DNA from: Cardiocondyla obscurior
Lineage: Eukaryota; Arthropoda; Insecta; Hymenoptera; Formicidae
Length of the DNA: 64,000 nucleotides
Reading direction: 5' to 3'
Assembly (NCBI RefSeq): GCF_019399895.1
Contig: NC_091888.1
Location: forward strand, 218,501 to 282,500
The position numbers and the translations under genes are program-made. The stretch's first letter is position 1. Each line of letters opens with the position of its first letter. The notes under the pieces were generated by a model. The model did not search any database. It was given only the letters and a program-made list of their open reading frames with translations, and was not told where the DNA came from. Shown here piece after piece: positions 25,446-38,000 of this stretch.

Positions 25446-28400
25446 GGGTACGTATGCATGTTTGTATTCATCATAAAAAGCTCGTCGACTTTTGAGAGGT
25501 AAAGAAGCACGCTATTCCGATAACGTGCCGTAGCCCGCAAAGAAATATTTTTCAAACGAAAACGCGCCTTTCTTGGTCATAAAAGCTCCGATTTCTTATC
25601 TATCATGTTATTATGCATTTTTCTGCGAGAAGAGCCTCTTAAAAAGAAAGTATTCTATCGCGCTATGTAAATTATAAATCGTCTTTTATATTATGTTAAA
25701 ATATAAGCAAAATGATAAAGTAACGCGCATAAATTGTACTTTTTTGGGGAGTTTATTTTTTAATATTATCTTTATGAAAAAAAAAAAAAAAAAATGGTAA
25801 AGTTCGTTTATAAAAATTATTTTAATGTTCAAAAATATTTTATTTTATTTAAAAATATTTTCTAGTAATATTATTTTTTATTTAACACGAGTATTATAAA
25901 TTTATTTTGTTAATTCTTTTGTTCTCGCGATTGAATAAAAGTAGTGCGTATAAAAAGACGATCGTAAAGACTTCTCTCTGCATCTTGTGCAAATCTCTCT
26001 AGCGATTCTTCATATCCTAATGTATAATCTCGCCATATTTTATATCAAATGGCCCTTAACGACGGTCGCGATAGCAGCCGATAACGAGTATAGTGAGATA
26101 TCTTATTTTTTGTCAGCTTGAAAGGTTACTTTCGTGAGCTCGTTGAAAAATACAACTGTTGTTTGTCCAGCATGATAACGAAAACAGTAGGTTTATATGT
26201 TTTTGTACTGAATACCGCCGTGCAGATATATCGTAGTATATTAAACAATATTTCTGTAGTATCATCGATAAGCTCTAACGCTTGCGCGAGTACAAGATCT
26301 ATTATCGATACATTTATTAATGAGTCGATAAGAAATTAATAAGCTTATTTTACGCGTCGTGTCAAGATAGTTTTATCACCGAAGTGTGCTTTCACTTCGT
26401 TACGAATGTAATCAAGAAGGAACTTCTGCACTTAAATTATTAATTAATCTTGCAAATGTAAGTCTCTTACTTCTTGGCAAATATACGTTAATTACATTCC
26501 CCGGGCTGGTTTCTTTTGCGCTTCCACTTCTCGATTACTTCCGAATCGATGCTGAAGTTTTATGACTGAAATATTTTTCCCTTGCGCGCCCGACGTACAT
26601 CAGACCCTTTTCAAATCGAATATCGCTCGGTCTACGCCGAACAAGTCTGCGATCTCCCGGCGTTCGCCGGAAATCAGCTGTAAAGACCGGCAGGAAGTTG
26701 GTAATGTCTATATCGCGAGGATAGGAGCTTAATTCGATCGAGAAACTCATCTCGTGGAAGCGTCGTGTAATATCGTGCGGATATATCGTGGAACTTTGAC
26801 CGTAAATCAATCGGATCCTCGTCCGTCGGGCGGGCCACGGCGGCGCGCTCGGCAGTTTGCGACCGATCGGCAAAAAGAGGGACGAATCTTTGGTAACTGT
26901 CGTGCCATGCACAACGGAATTACATGCCATCGTAGATAACGTTGACGTCGACGTTGACGACGACGACGGCGTCATCGTTCGTTTTTGCAGAGGTCTCGCG
27001 CGCACGGCCTGCGGCGCTACCATTTTTCACCGTAGAACTTGCAACAGGTGTAAACTTGGCGAGGAACGCCCGCTGTTATGTAATCTACCAGCCAGATAAG
27101 TTCTTCTTAAAGAAGACGCAGTAAATAATGGCTCCTTTTTCTTGTTCTTTCCCGTAACGCGCGCGCGCAACTAGAAAACTTGGAAACTCGGATAAACGTT
27201 AGAGTCGCAACGAGTATAAGATTTACGATGGTATTACAATGGCGGAATCACGAGCGATTTACTTCGACTGTGATTGTCGCCTGTCCGGGAAATTAAATCG
27301 GGGAAAATAATCCGTCAAATTGTGCAGACGGAATAAACTTTTTGCGCGTCTCTCGATAGCAATAGCACACAATTCTGTAATTCGAAAGGGGGGTAATTAA
27401 TGAATCAATGTTTTAACATCGGTGTGATGTTAAAAATTATTTATTTTATATTTCTATGTTAATGTAATTTTTTGGCGTATACTTTGACGCATGGCCTTCA
27501 TTTCGGGATGGTTGAAATTCGCTGGCCGAGAGAACGAATGAGATCGCGACGTAGCACCGTTCGTATATACATCGCACCGCTGTGCAACGCGAAAGTTTCG
27601 GATGCGAGTTAATTCCGGGTTCGTTCGGCCGTTGCTCCCGCAAACAAAAGTTGGCCGTGCACGCGACATGGAAGTGAGAAGGTGGAGAGAGATCGGAAAC
27701 AACGGCGGATAGCGCGGACAAAAGGAAGCGAAAGGGTAGAAACGGGAGTGTTGTTTGGATGCAGGAGCGAAGAGAAAGATCCGAGATGCCACGCGGTAAG
27801 GCAAAGCACCTGGAACTTTGAAACTTACCGCGCCTATAACTAAGATCCTTTCTCTTCTCGTCACAGTGCATTTTCTTCGGCGAACTTAGTCCGCGCCGGT
27901 GCGAAGGGGGCTACCGGTTATATCTCGGACAACCGTGGATAACGAGCGAATAAAACTTTTCCCGTCCGTATTGTTCATTCCTCTTTCTACGACCCGCCGC
28001 GTGCGTTATTTATCTCTTCGTATATTCCGTCTAGACGCGCATGGATTTCACGTAAAGTTGGGACGAGCGCAATCGTATTCAAGCCTAAACAACGGTGCTA
28101 TTTAATACCTAAAATTTTTAGTCAATCGTTTAAAAAGAAAAAAAATTAAATAAAAAAAACGTTTCGAGAAATAAGTTTAAGTACATTAAAAAAAATCTGA
28201 GGGTAGGTACTCGAGGTAAAATTCGCTGTCTCTTTTTTTTTTTTCTTTTCTGAATAGCGATCGTACTTTCGAAATAAGATTCAACCTTTGCAGTCTTATC
28301 CGCGGGGGCGCGAGCTAATTAAAAAGAGCGGGGATTAAAGTCAGGCGTGAGTGGATACAAGCTAAACCACGGCGCGACAGAGCAATTAAATGAAAGTCGG

Positions 28401-29938
28401 ATAATCCGGGGTTTAACTATCCACTTTTACACTCGGTGGAAAGGCGTTAAACAAGCGGCGGGGACCGGGGGGGAGAGACCTCTCGATACTGCGCGTCACT
28501 TATGTATTCCCGGTGCCCTGTACAGAACGCCGTCAGCTGATTATGGTGTTTCGTTATTGCGGCATTTCGTTCGTTTATATGTTCGTATTATCGTCGCGAG
28601 CACGGAATATCGGCGGTGATAAAGGCGCTCGTTATATATTCCGCCGGCGAGTATATTCGCGAGAAAACGGCGCTTGCGCTTCACCTTCGCGTTATATTTC
28701 AACCTATCTTCGGCATCCCGAGTAATTACGACGTGATATATTGTCTTCAGCCCTCCGGGGACCATGAGGATGCTCTCGCGGCCGCCATCAGACTCCACGA
28801 TGGCAGTTTTCCATCCCCGAGTATGCGCCCGGCGCGCGATTATCCGCTTTTAAGAGGAATATCTTTCCGCCGGTCGCGTTATAATGCATGGGTCTTACCG
28901 TTATTTACGTGTTTGGGCACCTGAGGTATTTTTACGGATCTCGTAACGTTTGATTTATCATTATTGCTTTATATAAATGTGCCTGCAAAGTGCAAATTCT
29001 GAGAGCACTAAACGGTAATATCGAATAAAATTCGCATTTAAGAAAAAAGATAAATAACTCGTTATTATCCCGGAAAAACAAGGGGTTGAGATATCGAAGA
29101 TATCTCTTTCCACGCAAAATACTTTCTTTTTTTTTTTTTTTTCGTGTAGAACAAATTTTTTCGCTCCCACGTCGTAAGCTTTATCTGTTTTGTCGTAAAT
29201 ATAAAATGACATGAGAAACTAGTGGAGCGTAAGGAAGAACGATAAGTTAAAAATGGTGGGGGATATAAAGTGAATTAACAGAAACGTTAGAGCTAGCAAT
29301 GCGTCCCTTTCCTACTTGGCAGTTTCTCGGTGAGATGTATTTTTAAACTAGGAGGAAACATCCTTTTGAAAGTCGAGAACGACTTAAAGCTCATAGACTC
29401 GCACCGAGGTACAATCAGAGTTCGCCCAGAGATTCGAGGATGACGTTCAAATCCTTCGGAGTGGAGTTTCGCGGCGTCCGACGGAAAGCCTTTTCCGCAG
29501 CAAAGTTCGCGAAACTTTACGATAGGAGGGAACGTAAAAAAAATTTCAACCATCACGAAACGTTACGACACACTCCGTTTCCATTTCCGCTCGACGTTGC
29601 AACAATTCAGCTATTTCGAGATGACTAGCTATTAACTCGTGGTCCGGCTGGATTAAATTGTCATCAAACTAGCTTATCACTGTCGTACGTTTTATAATAG
29701 GCAATTACTTGCCCCGCCCCGAGGTCTGTTTATTGAATTATACCCTCGGCCGTAAAAGCGCGATTGCGACGTCGATTAGTGCGAACGTAACTGCACGTCA
29801 CTCCATTCGTATTGCGGGTAAATCTAATATGTTATAAAGGCCTAGAGAGAAAACCTGAGACTAAGCCAAAAAACTCGTTTAGTTTCGCTCGTCAGCGCAA
29901 TCCAACCAAGAGCTTTTGTATCGTAAAAATTGACACCG

Positions 29939-29964
29939 TTTTTTTTTTTTTTTTTTTTTTTTTT
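29939..29964. repeat. Poly-T tract (26 nt)
   Basis: Longest homopolymer noticed in the window; uninterrupted T on the plus strand. Confidence 0.9.
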
Positions 29965-31005
29965 ATTCTGGCCACGGCAGCGTCCGGTATGTGAAAATAC
30001 TGACAGGGGTCGGTTCGCACGAGCAAAGTCAAGCGAAAAAAAAAAAGTATCGATGACGGAAGGATGGGGTCCTCTCGTTCAGAGGCAAATATACCGCTTT
30101 TCACTCCCGGTTGCGATCTCTATTCCCTCCTCCCTCGCGACGGGGATGCCGCGTCGCGCGAATCCTCGTGGCGACTCCTGTTAGCGCGATGCACATCGTC
30201 CGTGTCATTGACGTCATGCCATCGGCGGATGGGTGAACCGGGCCGGACGTCATCGTGGACGTTGAATGGCGCAGAAAGATTAATAGACTGTCGTAAAGTC
30301 GAAACTTCCTCGACGTCCCTGAATATTCACGCTACGTTTTTTTTTTTTTTTTTTTTACAGCCGCTCGCCAGGCCGTAGCGCGAAACTTTATCTCACGAAG
30401 GTCGCCTCCGTTGTTCTACAGGTTTATTAGGATTTTTTATTCCCTCCCTCTCTTCATTTCGTTCTTCTATCGCTCTTCTTCTCGTTTGCCAGCGTCGTGT
30501 ACCTCTTCCGCTCTATTATCTGCATCAAATGGGAGAAATCGATGAAATGCTTCTCGCCATTGTCATGGGTATTGACTTTACTTCGCTTACGTTGGAAAGT
30601 AACTTTCGCCGATCCTAGTGTTTAACTTCGAGTAACTGCTAATCGCTTGCGGACCGGAGTTCGGGAATACAACAAAGGAACCCAATTTCCTTATTCGCGA
30701 TGGGTGTACTATACGCGAGGCTTCGTGACGATTTTACGACAGTTATCGATCAAAAATTAATACTGCGTCAAATACAATTGCTATAAGTTTAATTAAATAT
30801 TGATTTTTTTGTATTTTAATTTTTAGAACAGATAAATAGTTATTATGCTATGGTTGTGGATTTTTTTTTTTTTTTTTTTTTAATTAGACATACGAAGCGT
30901 AGCAACATGCGATAGTCTGCAAACACGTTACGCTCACATTACGTTGAAATTAGCTTGAAATAGCTCCTTAGAGGAAAGCACCCAGCTGAGGGAAAGGGAT
31001 CGTTC

Positions 31006-31036
31006 ACTTACCTGAAAAAAAAAAAAAAAAAGAAAA
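31006..31036 (-). promoter_or_regulatory. Recursive splice site (zero-length exon) candidate
   Basis: Read on the minus strand, TTTT-C-T17 runs directly into CAG|GTAAGT, with AG at 31013-31012 and the donor GTAAGT at 31011-31006. This matches the ratchet-point consensus known from long Drosophila introns, in which a strong 3' splice site abuts a perfect 5' splice site. I found no second CAG|GTAAGT preceded by a pyrimidine tract on either strand. If used, it means this part of the window is inside a long intron of a minus-strand gene whose exons lie outside, or are not recognised inside, the window. A homopolymer next to a chance donor is the alternative. Confidence 0.5.
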
Positions 31037-31976
31037 GCTGTTAGTGAACATTAAGCTAGTTTATTACACTACTTACTCAACGTGCTCTTATGAAACATAA
31101 TATTACAAACGAATATTGACACGATTTCTATTTTTATATACGTAACTTTTTTGATATATTAAAAACAAAATCTGTTAACATATAAAAAATAAAATTTCAA
31201 TAAAATTAATTTTAACTGAAAGAAAAATTTGATATAGATATTTTAGGAACTTTCTAATTTCGAAAAATATTATTAAAATTAGCACGTTTAGTCCGTCGAT
31301 TATTAATAACGCATCCACAAATAAATTCGTAATTTCTCAGCTAAAAAATAATGGGAGGGCTAACTTTTTTTGCAAGTTTACGATTTATCTCGCTTGTGCG
31401 TTTATTCCCCTACGCATTCACCATGAAAACCAGTCGGTTATGACGGGGCGTTACGTCGGTTTATTTAATCGCTTAAGATTCGCGCGCGCTTTAACGAGCT
31501 ATCATTAAATTGATGTTAACATGGCTCTACTGCGCCAGCATCACCGCGCGTGGCGATAGAGTGGTTTTAGAGTTGTTTTAGAGGTATATGAAAAAGGCCG
31601 GGAGGGTGGTTGGATCGTAAGAATCAGGAGAAAGAGAGAGAATGAGAAGGAGCGAGGGAAGGGGTGAAAGGGAGAAGGGAAGGATTAGATGTTCCAGAGG
31701 ACAGTGCAACGGTTGGCGAGGCGAACGGTAGCTTCATCGATCTCGTTAAAGCTTGCTTCCCTTTACTTTAGGCATTTTCTTTTCTTTGGTTCGCCCAGAT
31801 CTCTTTCTCCCTTTTTCTCTCTCTCTCTTTCTCCCGCTTATTTCTTTTCCTCGACCACGTACGAGGCCCATCTTCTTCCCCCTCATCCCCTTTTCACTAC
31901 TATCGCTCGGCTGACTTCTGACGCCTTCCCGCCCCATCCACCGTCTTTGCCAACCTCGAGACCGACCAGCCGGCTA

Positions 31977-32023
31977 GCCAGCCAGCCAGCCAACCAACCA
32001 GCCAACCAACCAACCAACCAACC
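31977..32023. repeat. (GCCA/ACCA)n tetranucleotide repeat
   Basis: GCCA units pass into ACCA units. The frame through it reads as repeated N-Q-P on one strand and G-W-L-V on the other, which explains the open frames that cover it. Confidence 0.9.
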
Positions 32024-35000
32024 ACCCCAGACTCAACCGTCGACTTCGCAGCCAGATTACACCCGCGGGGGAAATTTTACCTCCCCTATCCACCTCCATC
32101 CTTGCCCCGTTTAAGTGCCGCAGACGAGATCTTCCGCGAGATCCTATCCGGGCGCACGTCCGAACTAATGCGTATGCCATTGTACGCTTGTTACACGGCT
32201 GTACAAGATCTATTCGTAGACAAGGACGAGCGCAAAGTGGCCATCTGCCGCCTAGCGAAGAATGGACAAGTAGTGTGTAAACGCGAAATATACGTGAGAC
32301 TAGAACGGTCATTAAACGCGAGATGCAATTAAATTAAATCTTTCAGAAGCGCCCTTTAAACAGAATGCCTTTGTAAACAGAACCGTTCCGTAACATGAAA
32401 TTGTTTTAGTAATTCTACACAGTTAAAACGAATAAAAAAAAAAGAGAAGAATTTTTTCTACTATTAAATTTTTAATTAAATCTAATAATTATCGATTTCG
32501 ATGAGCGGACATTGGAAAAAAGGGTGAGGCGGAGGAAGCGTATCGATACATAATATTGTAATTTCCTTTCTCTTGCGCAACGGTACTTCGCGTAGAATTA
32601 TCTCGAGAAGAAGTTTTCCTGCCTTCGTCAAGATCAAAAGATTAACGTGGAACTCGCCAGCTGGGTTCAAGTGCTGCTTATTAAATGCAGCAATTTCGAA
32701 GTTCTCTTTTGCTTACTACGCCGAGTGACGAATTAATACGGTTTAAACTTCCTTAAAGTCGCGTACCATCCTTTGTTTCGTAGGAGTTTGCACAATGGAA
32801 TTCCATTAAACAGACAGATTTGCGTGAAGGATTTTAATCCCCATGATCTTAATCTTTATAACTTTAATCTTCATTTACTTTTGGCTTTGTGGTACGTGCG
32901 CGGTATATATATTTTTTTTTCAGATTTCAAATTCCGAAAGATCCAATGATCGATATAACTTCGACGTTGCGTATACCAGATTCTTTTTATCGCATGGATC
33001 AACGTTTATGCTTCTCCTTTTTTTTTTATCGTCCAACTGTTACTTGCGCGAATATCGAAAGTAGATTGCAATCGCGTAGAATTGCATTTCACTTTTCCGC
33101 TTACAAGTGCAGTTACGATAGTTACGATTATCAGAACGAATGGTATACAAGTGGAATTTTATTGCGCTTTTTTCTTTCTCTCTCTCTCTCTCTTCTCCGA
33201 TACTTTGTTCCACAAATAAACTCGCTGAATCGCTGCATATATAATTTTATCGTTTTATTAGATATAACAAGTGTTGTCGTAACAAGTGATATGCAAAGCA
33301 AGCGTAATTGGATATATTAAAAAAAATTTGCAACAGGGAGGTTGCGCCAATCCTTCTCGGGCAATACTGTATTTGCGCTTACCATAACTTTTTGAATATT
33401 CCGCGCGGACATATGTGATTAGTCGTGTTCATTGAATAGCTATGTGTTTTGGCACGAACGTGAACTGCATACACTCGCGGCTATAATAGATGCAATGTGC
33501 ATAATATCGTTTGCATGGTGCATTACGAGGAAACCTCCCTTTGTGCGCAACATTTACGGGCCGAATACGAAGCTCGCGAATGCAACCGGTACAATAACGT
33601 AACTTTCTGAGTAATAACTCGCCCTAAGTTTTCGTTCGTAATGACAAAGCCGATCGTTCGAAAGCAGCTTTCCCCCGTAGCTTTCGCGTAGCGGTTTCAG
33701 AAAGTAACTCCCCGACAGTTTGTATCGAAGTAATTATACGCAGTGTGCGGTTGACGAACGTTGGCTCGGACGAAACGTATGCGCATGTAGCTCGATTATG
33801 CCGCAAATTCAACTTGCTCCGGTTCCTGTTTGAGTTTAACTATTGCGCGGAATCAAATTAGAATTATACCTTAAATCATTTGATAATATGCCAAAATGTT
33901 TTCCCGTTCATCGAATTTTTGCCGTACCGGTAGCAGTTAATAAAGCGTTGCGCATTATTCCACGGTTCATCTTGATCTTTATTAAAACTTTTGGAACGCG
34001 GAACTTTTTTGCGTCAACAAGCACAACTATTTTGCGATCAATAAATTTATATATTCTTTCATAAAAATTTTTTTTTTTTTTGTAAATAACTTAAAGAGGT
34101 GTACGCTTCTTCGTGAAAATACCAATTAACGTATCGCGATATACCCGAGTGGAAGTTCATCCAGCTATTCTAATTTTTCAGATAGCGGGTAGGTTGCGCA
34201 AATTAGATATAATTCCTTAGCTAGTGGTTAACTTGGTATCAGCCATAATTTGTAAAAAAAATTAGTGACTATCTATTCTAGTGTCTGGCCATACTACTGT
34301 ATAGAATTAAAAAAAAAAATATTTAATATTTAAATATCCGTCTAGTTACTATTGATCGCGGGTCATGTAGCGAAACATTTAATCCTGGCTAATAACGAGC
34401 CAGAAAATCTAGATATCTAAGCGTTTTTCGCCCCGCTAGTAATAATTACGTAGTATCTGGACGATTTGAGCGTTACATTTCTGACTCAATACTGGAAAGT
34501 TTTACTAGATAGTCTCGAGATAAACCACGAATTGGTTTAATTTTTTTTCTTTTTCTTTCTTTTTTTTTTTTTTTTTTGTACATTTCACTTCGTACATTCA
34601 ATTAAACAGCTGTATCTTAAAAGCGATAGCCGACGGATTTATGTCGAGGGTGTTGGGAGAGACACGGAGAGGACTTAACGTAACTTCTCAGGACTGGTTT
34701 CGAACTAGTTCCGTCTGTAGTTGCTGCTTTCTGGCGTGGACGTTCCAAGAATAATTAGTAGCTATAACAACGAACATGTTGAAAACTAAGTTCAAGAACA
34801 GAAACTGCGGGGGTAGGTATTGACCTCAAAGTAGCGAGAGCACGCTCGCTCTGGCAATCCATCGCGTTGTATTTTGACTTGACGATTCTTCTCTTTATCG
34901 TATTAAATTGTTTAACTTATTCGCGAGACGATTAATATATCACGTTTTCGTAAACTTTTTGACAATGATCATTTCGCGAACAATTCGTCGACGCGCAGAA

Positions 35001-38000
35001 TGATTTTTAATTACGCGATGCTTATTGTCTTGGATGTGGATCGTAGGCTCGTCCCGAAAACTTAATCCCTTTTGATGAAAGTTTCAAAAGCGAAGGATTA
35101 ATTTAGTAAGATATTAATTAAACCCTTTTGAAAGTGTTTTTTTCCCGCTGCAATCTGTTCGTAATCGGTATCCACTTTCGCGGATTTATGAGAAATATCT
35201 TTAACGGCATCCTCTTGTCCGTACTCGTTTCACTATTCATACGGGACCGTTATTCAAATCGTTTTCACCGGCCCTTGCGAGCCGGTTTTGCAGCTCGGCT
35301 GTACGCCGTAGGATTTGCATTATGTTTGGCTGATGGCTGCACAAAGCCAATCAACGTGCAAATGCGGCGAAGCTCCTGCCGTTTTTAGCAAGCTTCGACG
35401 CGCAAATTGCCGGAATACGGAAAGAGAGTCGGCGTCGAATAAACGTTCGCGTATGCTTAAAACAATTTTTTTTACGCACGCGTTATACATACTGCATCGT
35501 CTCGATATTTTTATATCGACGCTGTGGGTATCAGAGTTAATATATAAAACCATATAAAATAATATCAATCGGAATTCGTGAGAAAACAGCAACAATGATT
35601 TTAATTCAATCTAACGCGTCTTTCTTTTTTTTTTCTTTTGTTTTTTAAGATTGGATCACGCAGGTGCGATTTATCAGTGCTCGTGCACTTGCATTGTTTT
35701 TAAAGTACACCACTCGTATAAAGTTCCTTTGGCTTTCGCATTTCGATTGTCGGCACCTTCGAGACGCCAGCGTTAAACATCCCGCGAAAGAGACTGGATT
35801 TGTTTTAAATTAAAATCGATATATTCATCACGGGACAACCTAAGCGATAGCGCCCGGGTTTATTGAAACTCCGTGGCTTTCGAGCAATTTCGCGGAGCTT
35901 TGCTTTAATCCCGCAGGATACGCTTCCTCCACCTTTCCCTCCCTTATTATCTTTTCTTTTCCATAGCTGACGCGCCCGTACGACCGCTTAAATTTCTTTC
36001 CACGATGCCAAGCGCACGCAAATAAAATTAATTACTATCACCCGTAAACGCAGAAAACATTTTACGAATCTCCTGAATTACGTACGACATCACGCGGGGA
36101 GAAAGGGGGGACGTGCGTGTTCTTTTATGGCGGAAGGGAATACTTCTGTAAATTTATTTGAAACACGCGTAGAAAGAACCGCGAGGTGCGCGGTGCCTCA
36201 CGGCGGAAGCCAATAACCATGTAACTATACATCTTCAGACAACCGAACTCCGGGTTCGGGGGCAAGAAAGCGCGCTTTCATCCGCGAAAGCGGGAGCGAT
36301 GCGAGGGAAAACGAACGGGATGAAGAATTCGCGAAAGGAAAAGGAGCGAAATAAGAGCAACGCGATGACGGCCGGGGGGAGGAAGGAGTAGAAAGATTGC
36401 AACGCGGTAGGCGGGAAAGTTAGCTTAGCGTGTAAACCGGCATGCGATTCCGCGGCAACCGTTAGACATTCCCGACGAACCGTGCGCGAGCTTGCCGTGA
36501 GAGAAGAACCGTAAAACTTTATTGAAAGCACGCGCTCTCGCGCAACTTTTCCCGTCCCTACCTCGGGAAGCAACGGAGAAACCCCCGACCGTCGAAGGCG
36601 TCTCGGCTCGTGGAATTCTGCGGTCCCTATCCCCGAACGTGCAGCTACCAGCTTCGCCTCCGATCTATACCACGCGTGTTACCGGTTTATTGAAATACTG
36701 CGCGAGTTACGCAGCCCAAAAACACGCGCCGGTCCTGTCGAAACTCATTACGAGACGGCTCGTCCCGCGAACGGCTGCCACTCGTCACGTTTGTTTCCGC
36801 GTAGTCGATACGAGCTTACGTCTCTCAACATGCGCGGCGTTCGTTCTCGTTTTACGGGCAGAGTTACAAGTTCGTCGATGAAAAAAAATCCGGAATTTCC
36901 TGAGATTTCCTGGGGAAAGATTACAGAGCTCGTGGTAGTAAAAAAAAAAATACTCGGGATAGATGAGTTTTAACGTGAAAATTAAATTACATTGACAATT
37001 TCAATATTTTAAATTGATTAGGAATTTAGCGTATACTAATTTGTGTTTGCCTTTATTCTTTTTGTTGTATAATCGTTTCTGTCGGCAACCGAGTCTCGAT
37101 CATATATTACTGCGCTCGATCAAAGATTATGGCTTAACGTTGCATTATTGCCGTATTATACATATATATTTATGCAACGCGCTCAACGACGCGCGCAGAA
37201 AATTGCGGCCGTAAAGATGAAACTTAGGGTGCGAAGGGAAGGATGCGGGGTGTGTGTTTAGTACAATATATTGAAGTTACCGCCACGAGTTTTCCCTTGT
37301 TCAACAGCAAGTATTATTTCGCGAAAAAGTTTCGTTCAAAGCGGCCGCTTCTTCGCAAGCAAACGCGTCATTTGCACGGTTTGCATGCGGAAACAAAAGA
37401 GGAAGTTCTTCTCCCCCAGTCGTTGCGCGGTTATCGATAAAGTATCCGCCAGATATATTTCAGCTCCGCGACATCCGAATTCGGTCGGATTTTCGTCAGC
37501 CCTCTGAATTTTATATCGTCCGCGAAGCGCGTTGCTGTTGCAAATATTTTCGATTAAAGTAACGTGATATCGAGCAAGTCGCACGATACACATCCGGCGT
37601 CACCGATGTTTGCCGAAAAGGGAAACGAAACCGCAGACGTGCACCGGCATCGACGGTGTATCCGCTATTCCGTGTCGCTGACACGACACGCGGGGTTTAT
37701 GACGAGTGTTCTTCGTTCCTTCCGGGAGCTTTTACGCGACCATGCCGTTGCATTTCCGCCGCCGGACGTGGCTCGCGGAAGAGTACCGGGTCTCGCCCCC
37801 CACGCCAACTATTTGTAATTTTCCACTCGATATGCACCAGGAATTCCGGGATGTTTTATATCCCCGTCCCTATGCCCTGCCGCGCGACTGTCGCCGAGGA
37901 GAACGACGACGCGCCGAGATAAATCTTGGACAGTCGCCGCCGTTCTCCTTTCCGGGAGAAGGAAACCGCCGCTTTTCCTTCGTTCCCGTTCTTCTGGCGG

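Larger units (their letters stand above)
18724..31005. other. Stretch with no supported gene
   Basis: AT-rich and CpG-rich segments alternate; the most GC-rich parts are about 19200-19400, 24440-24790, 26560-27100 and 28300-28900. Poly-T runs of 20-26 nt occur at 24958, 29939, 30337 and 30861. Open frames reach 162 codons (26535-27023, minus strand) and have no recognisable domain. Two short intervals bounded by acceptor- and donor-like signals (26991-27047 and 30361-30421, plus strand) are reported as low-interest findings only. One perfect CArG box is listed separately. Confidence 0.55.

Noticed and set aside
26535..27023. 162-codon minus-strand frame
   Set aside because: No recognisable motif. 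It includes a low-complexity S/T run that comes from a GACGTC-like repeat, and no splice or promoter context supports it.
31689..32312. Frames with N-Q-P or G-W-L-V repeats that look like a structural protein
   Set aside because: The repeats are a direct translation of the tetranucleotide microsatellite at 31977-32023.
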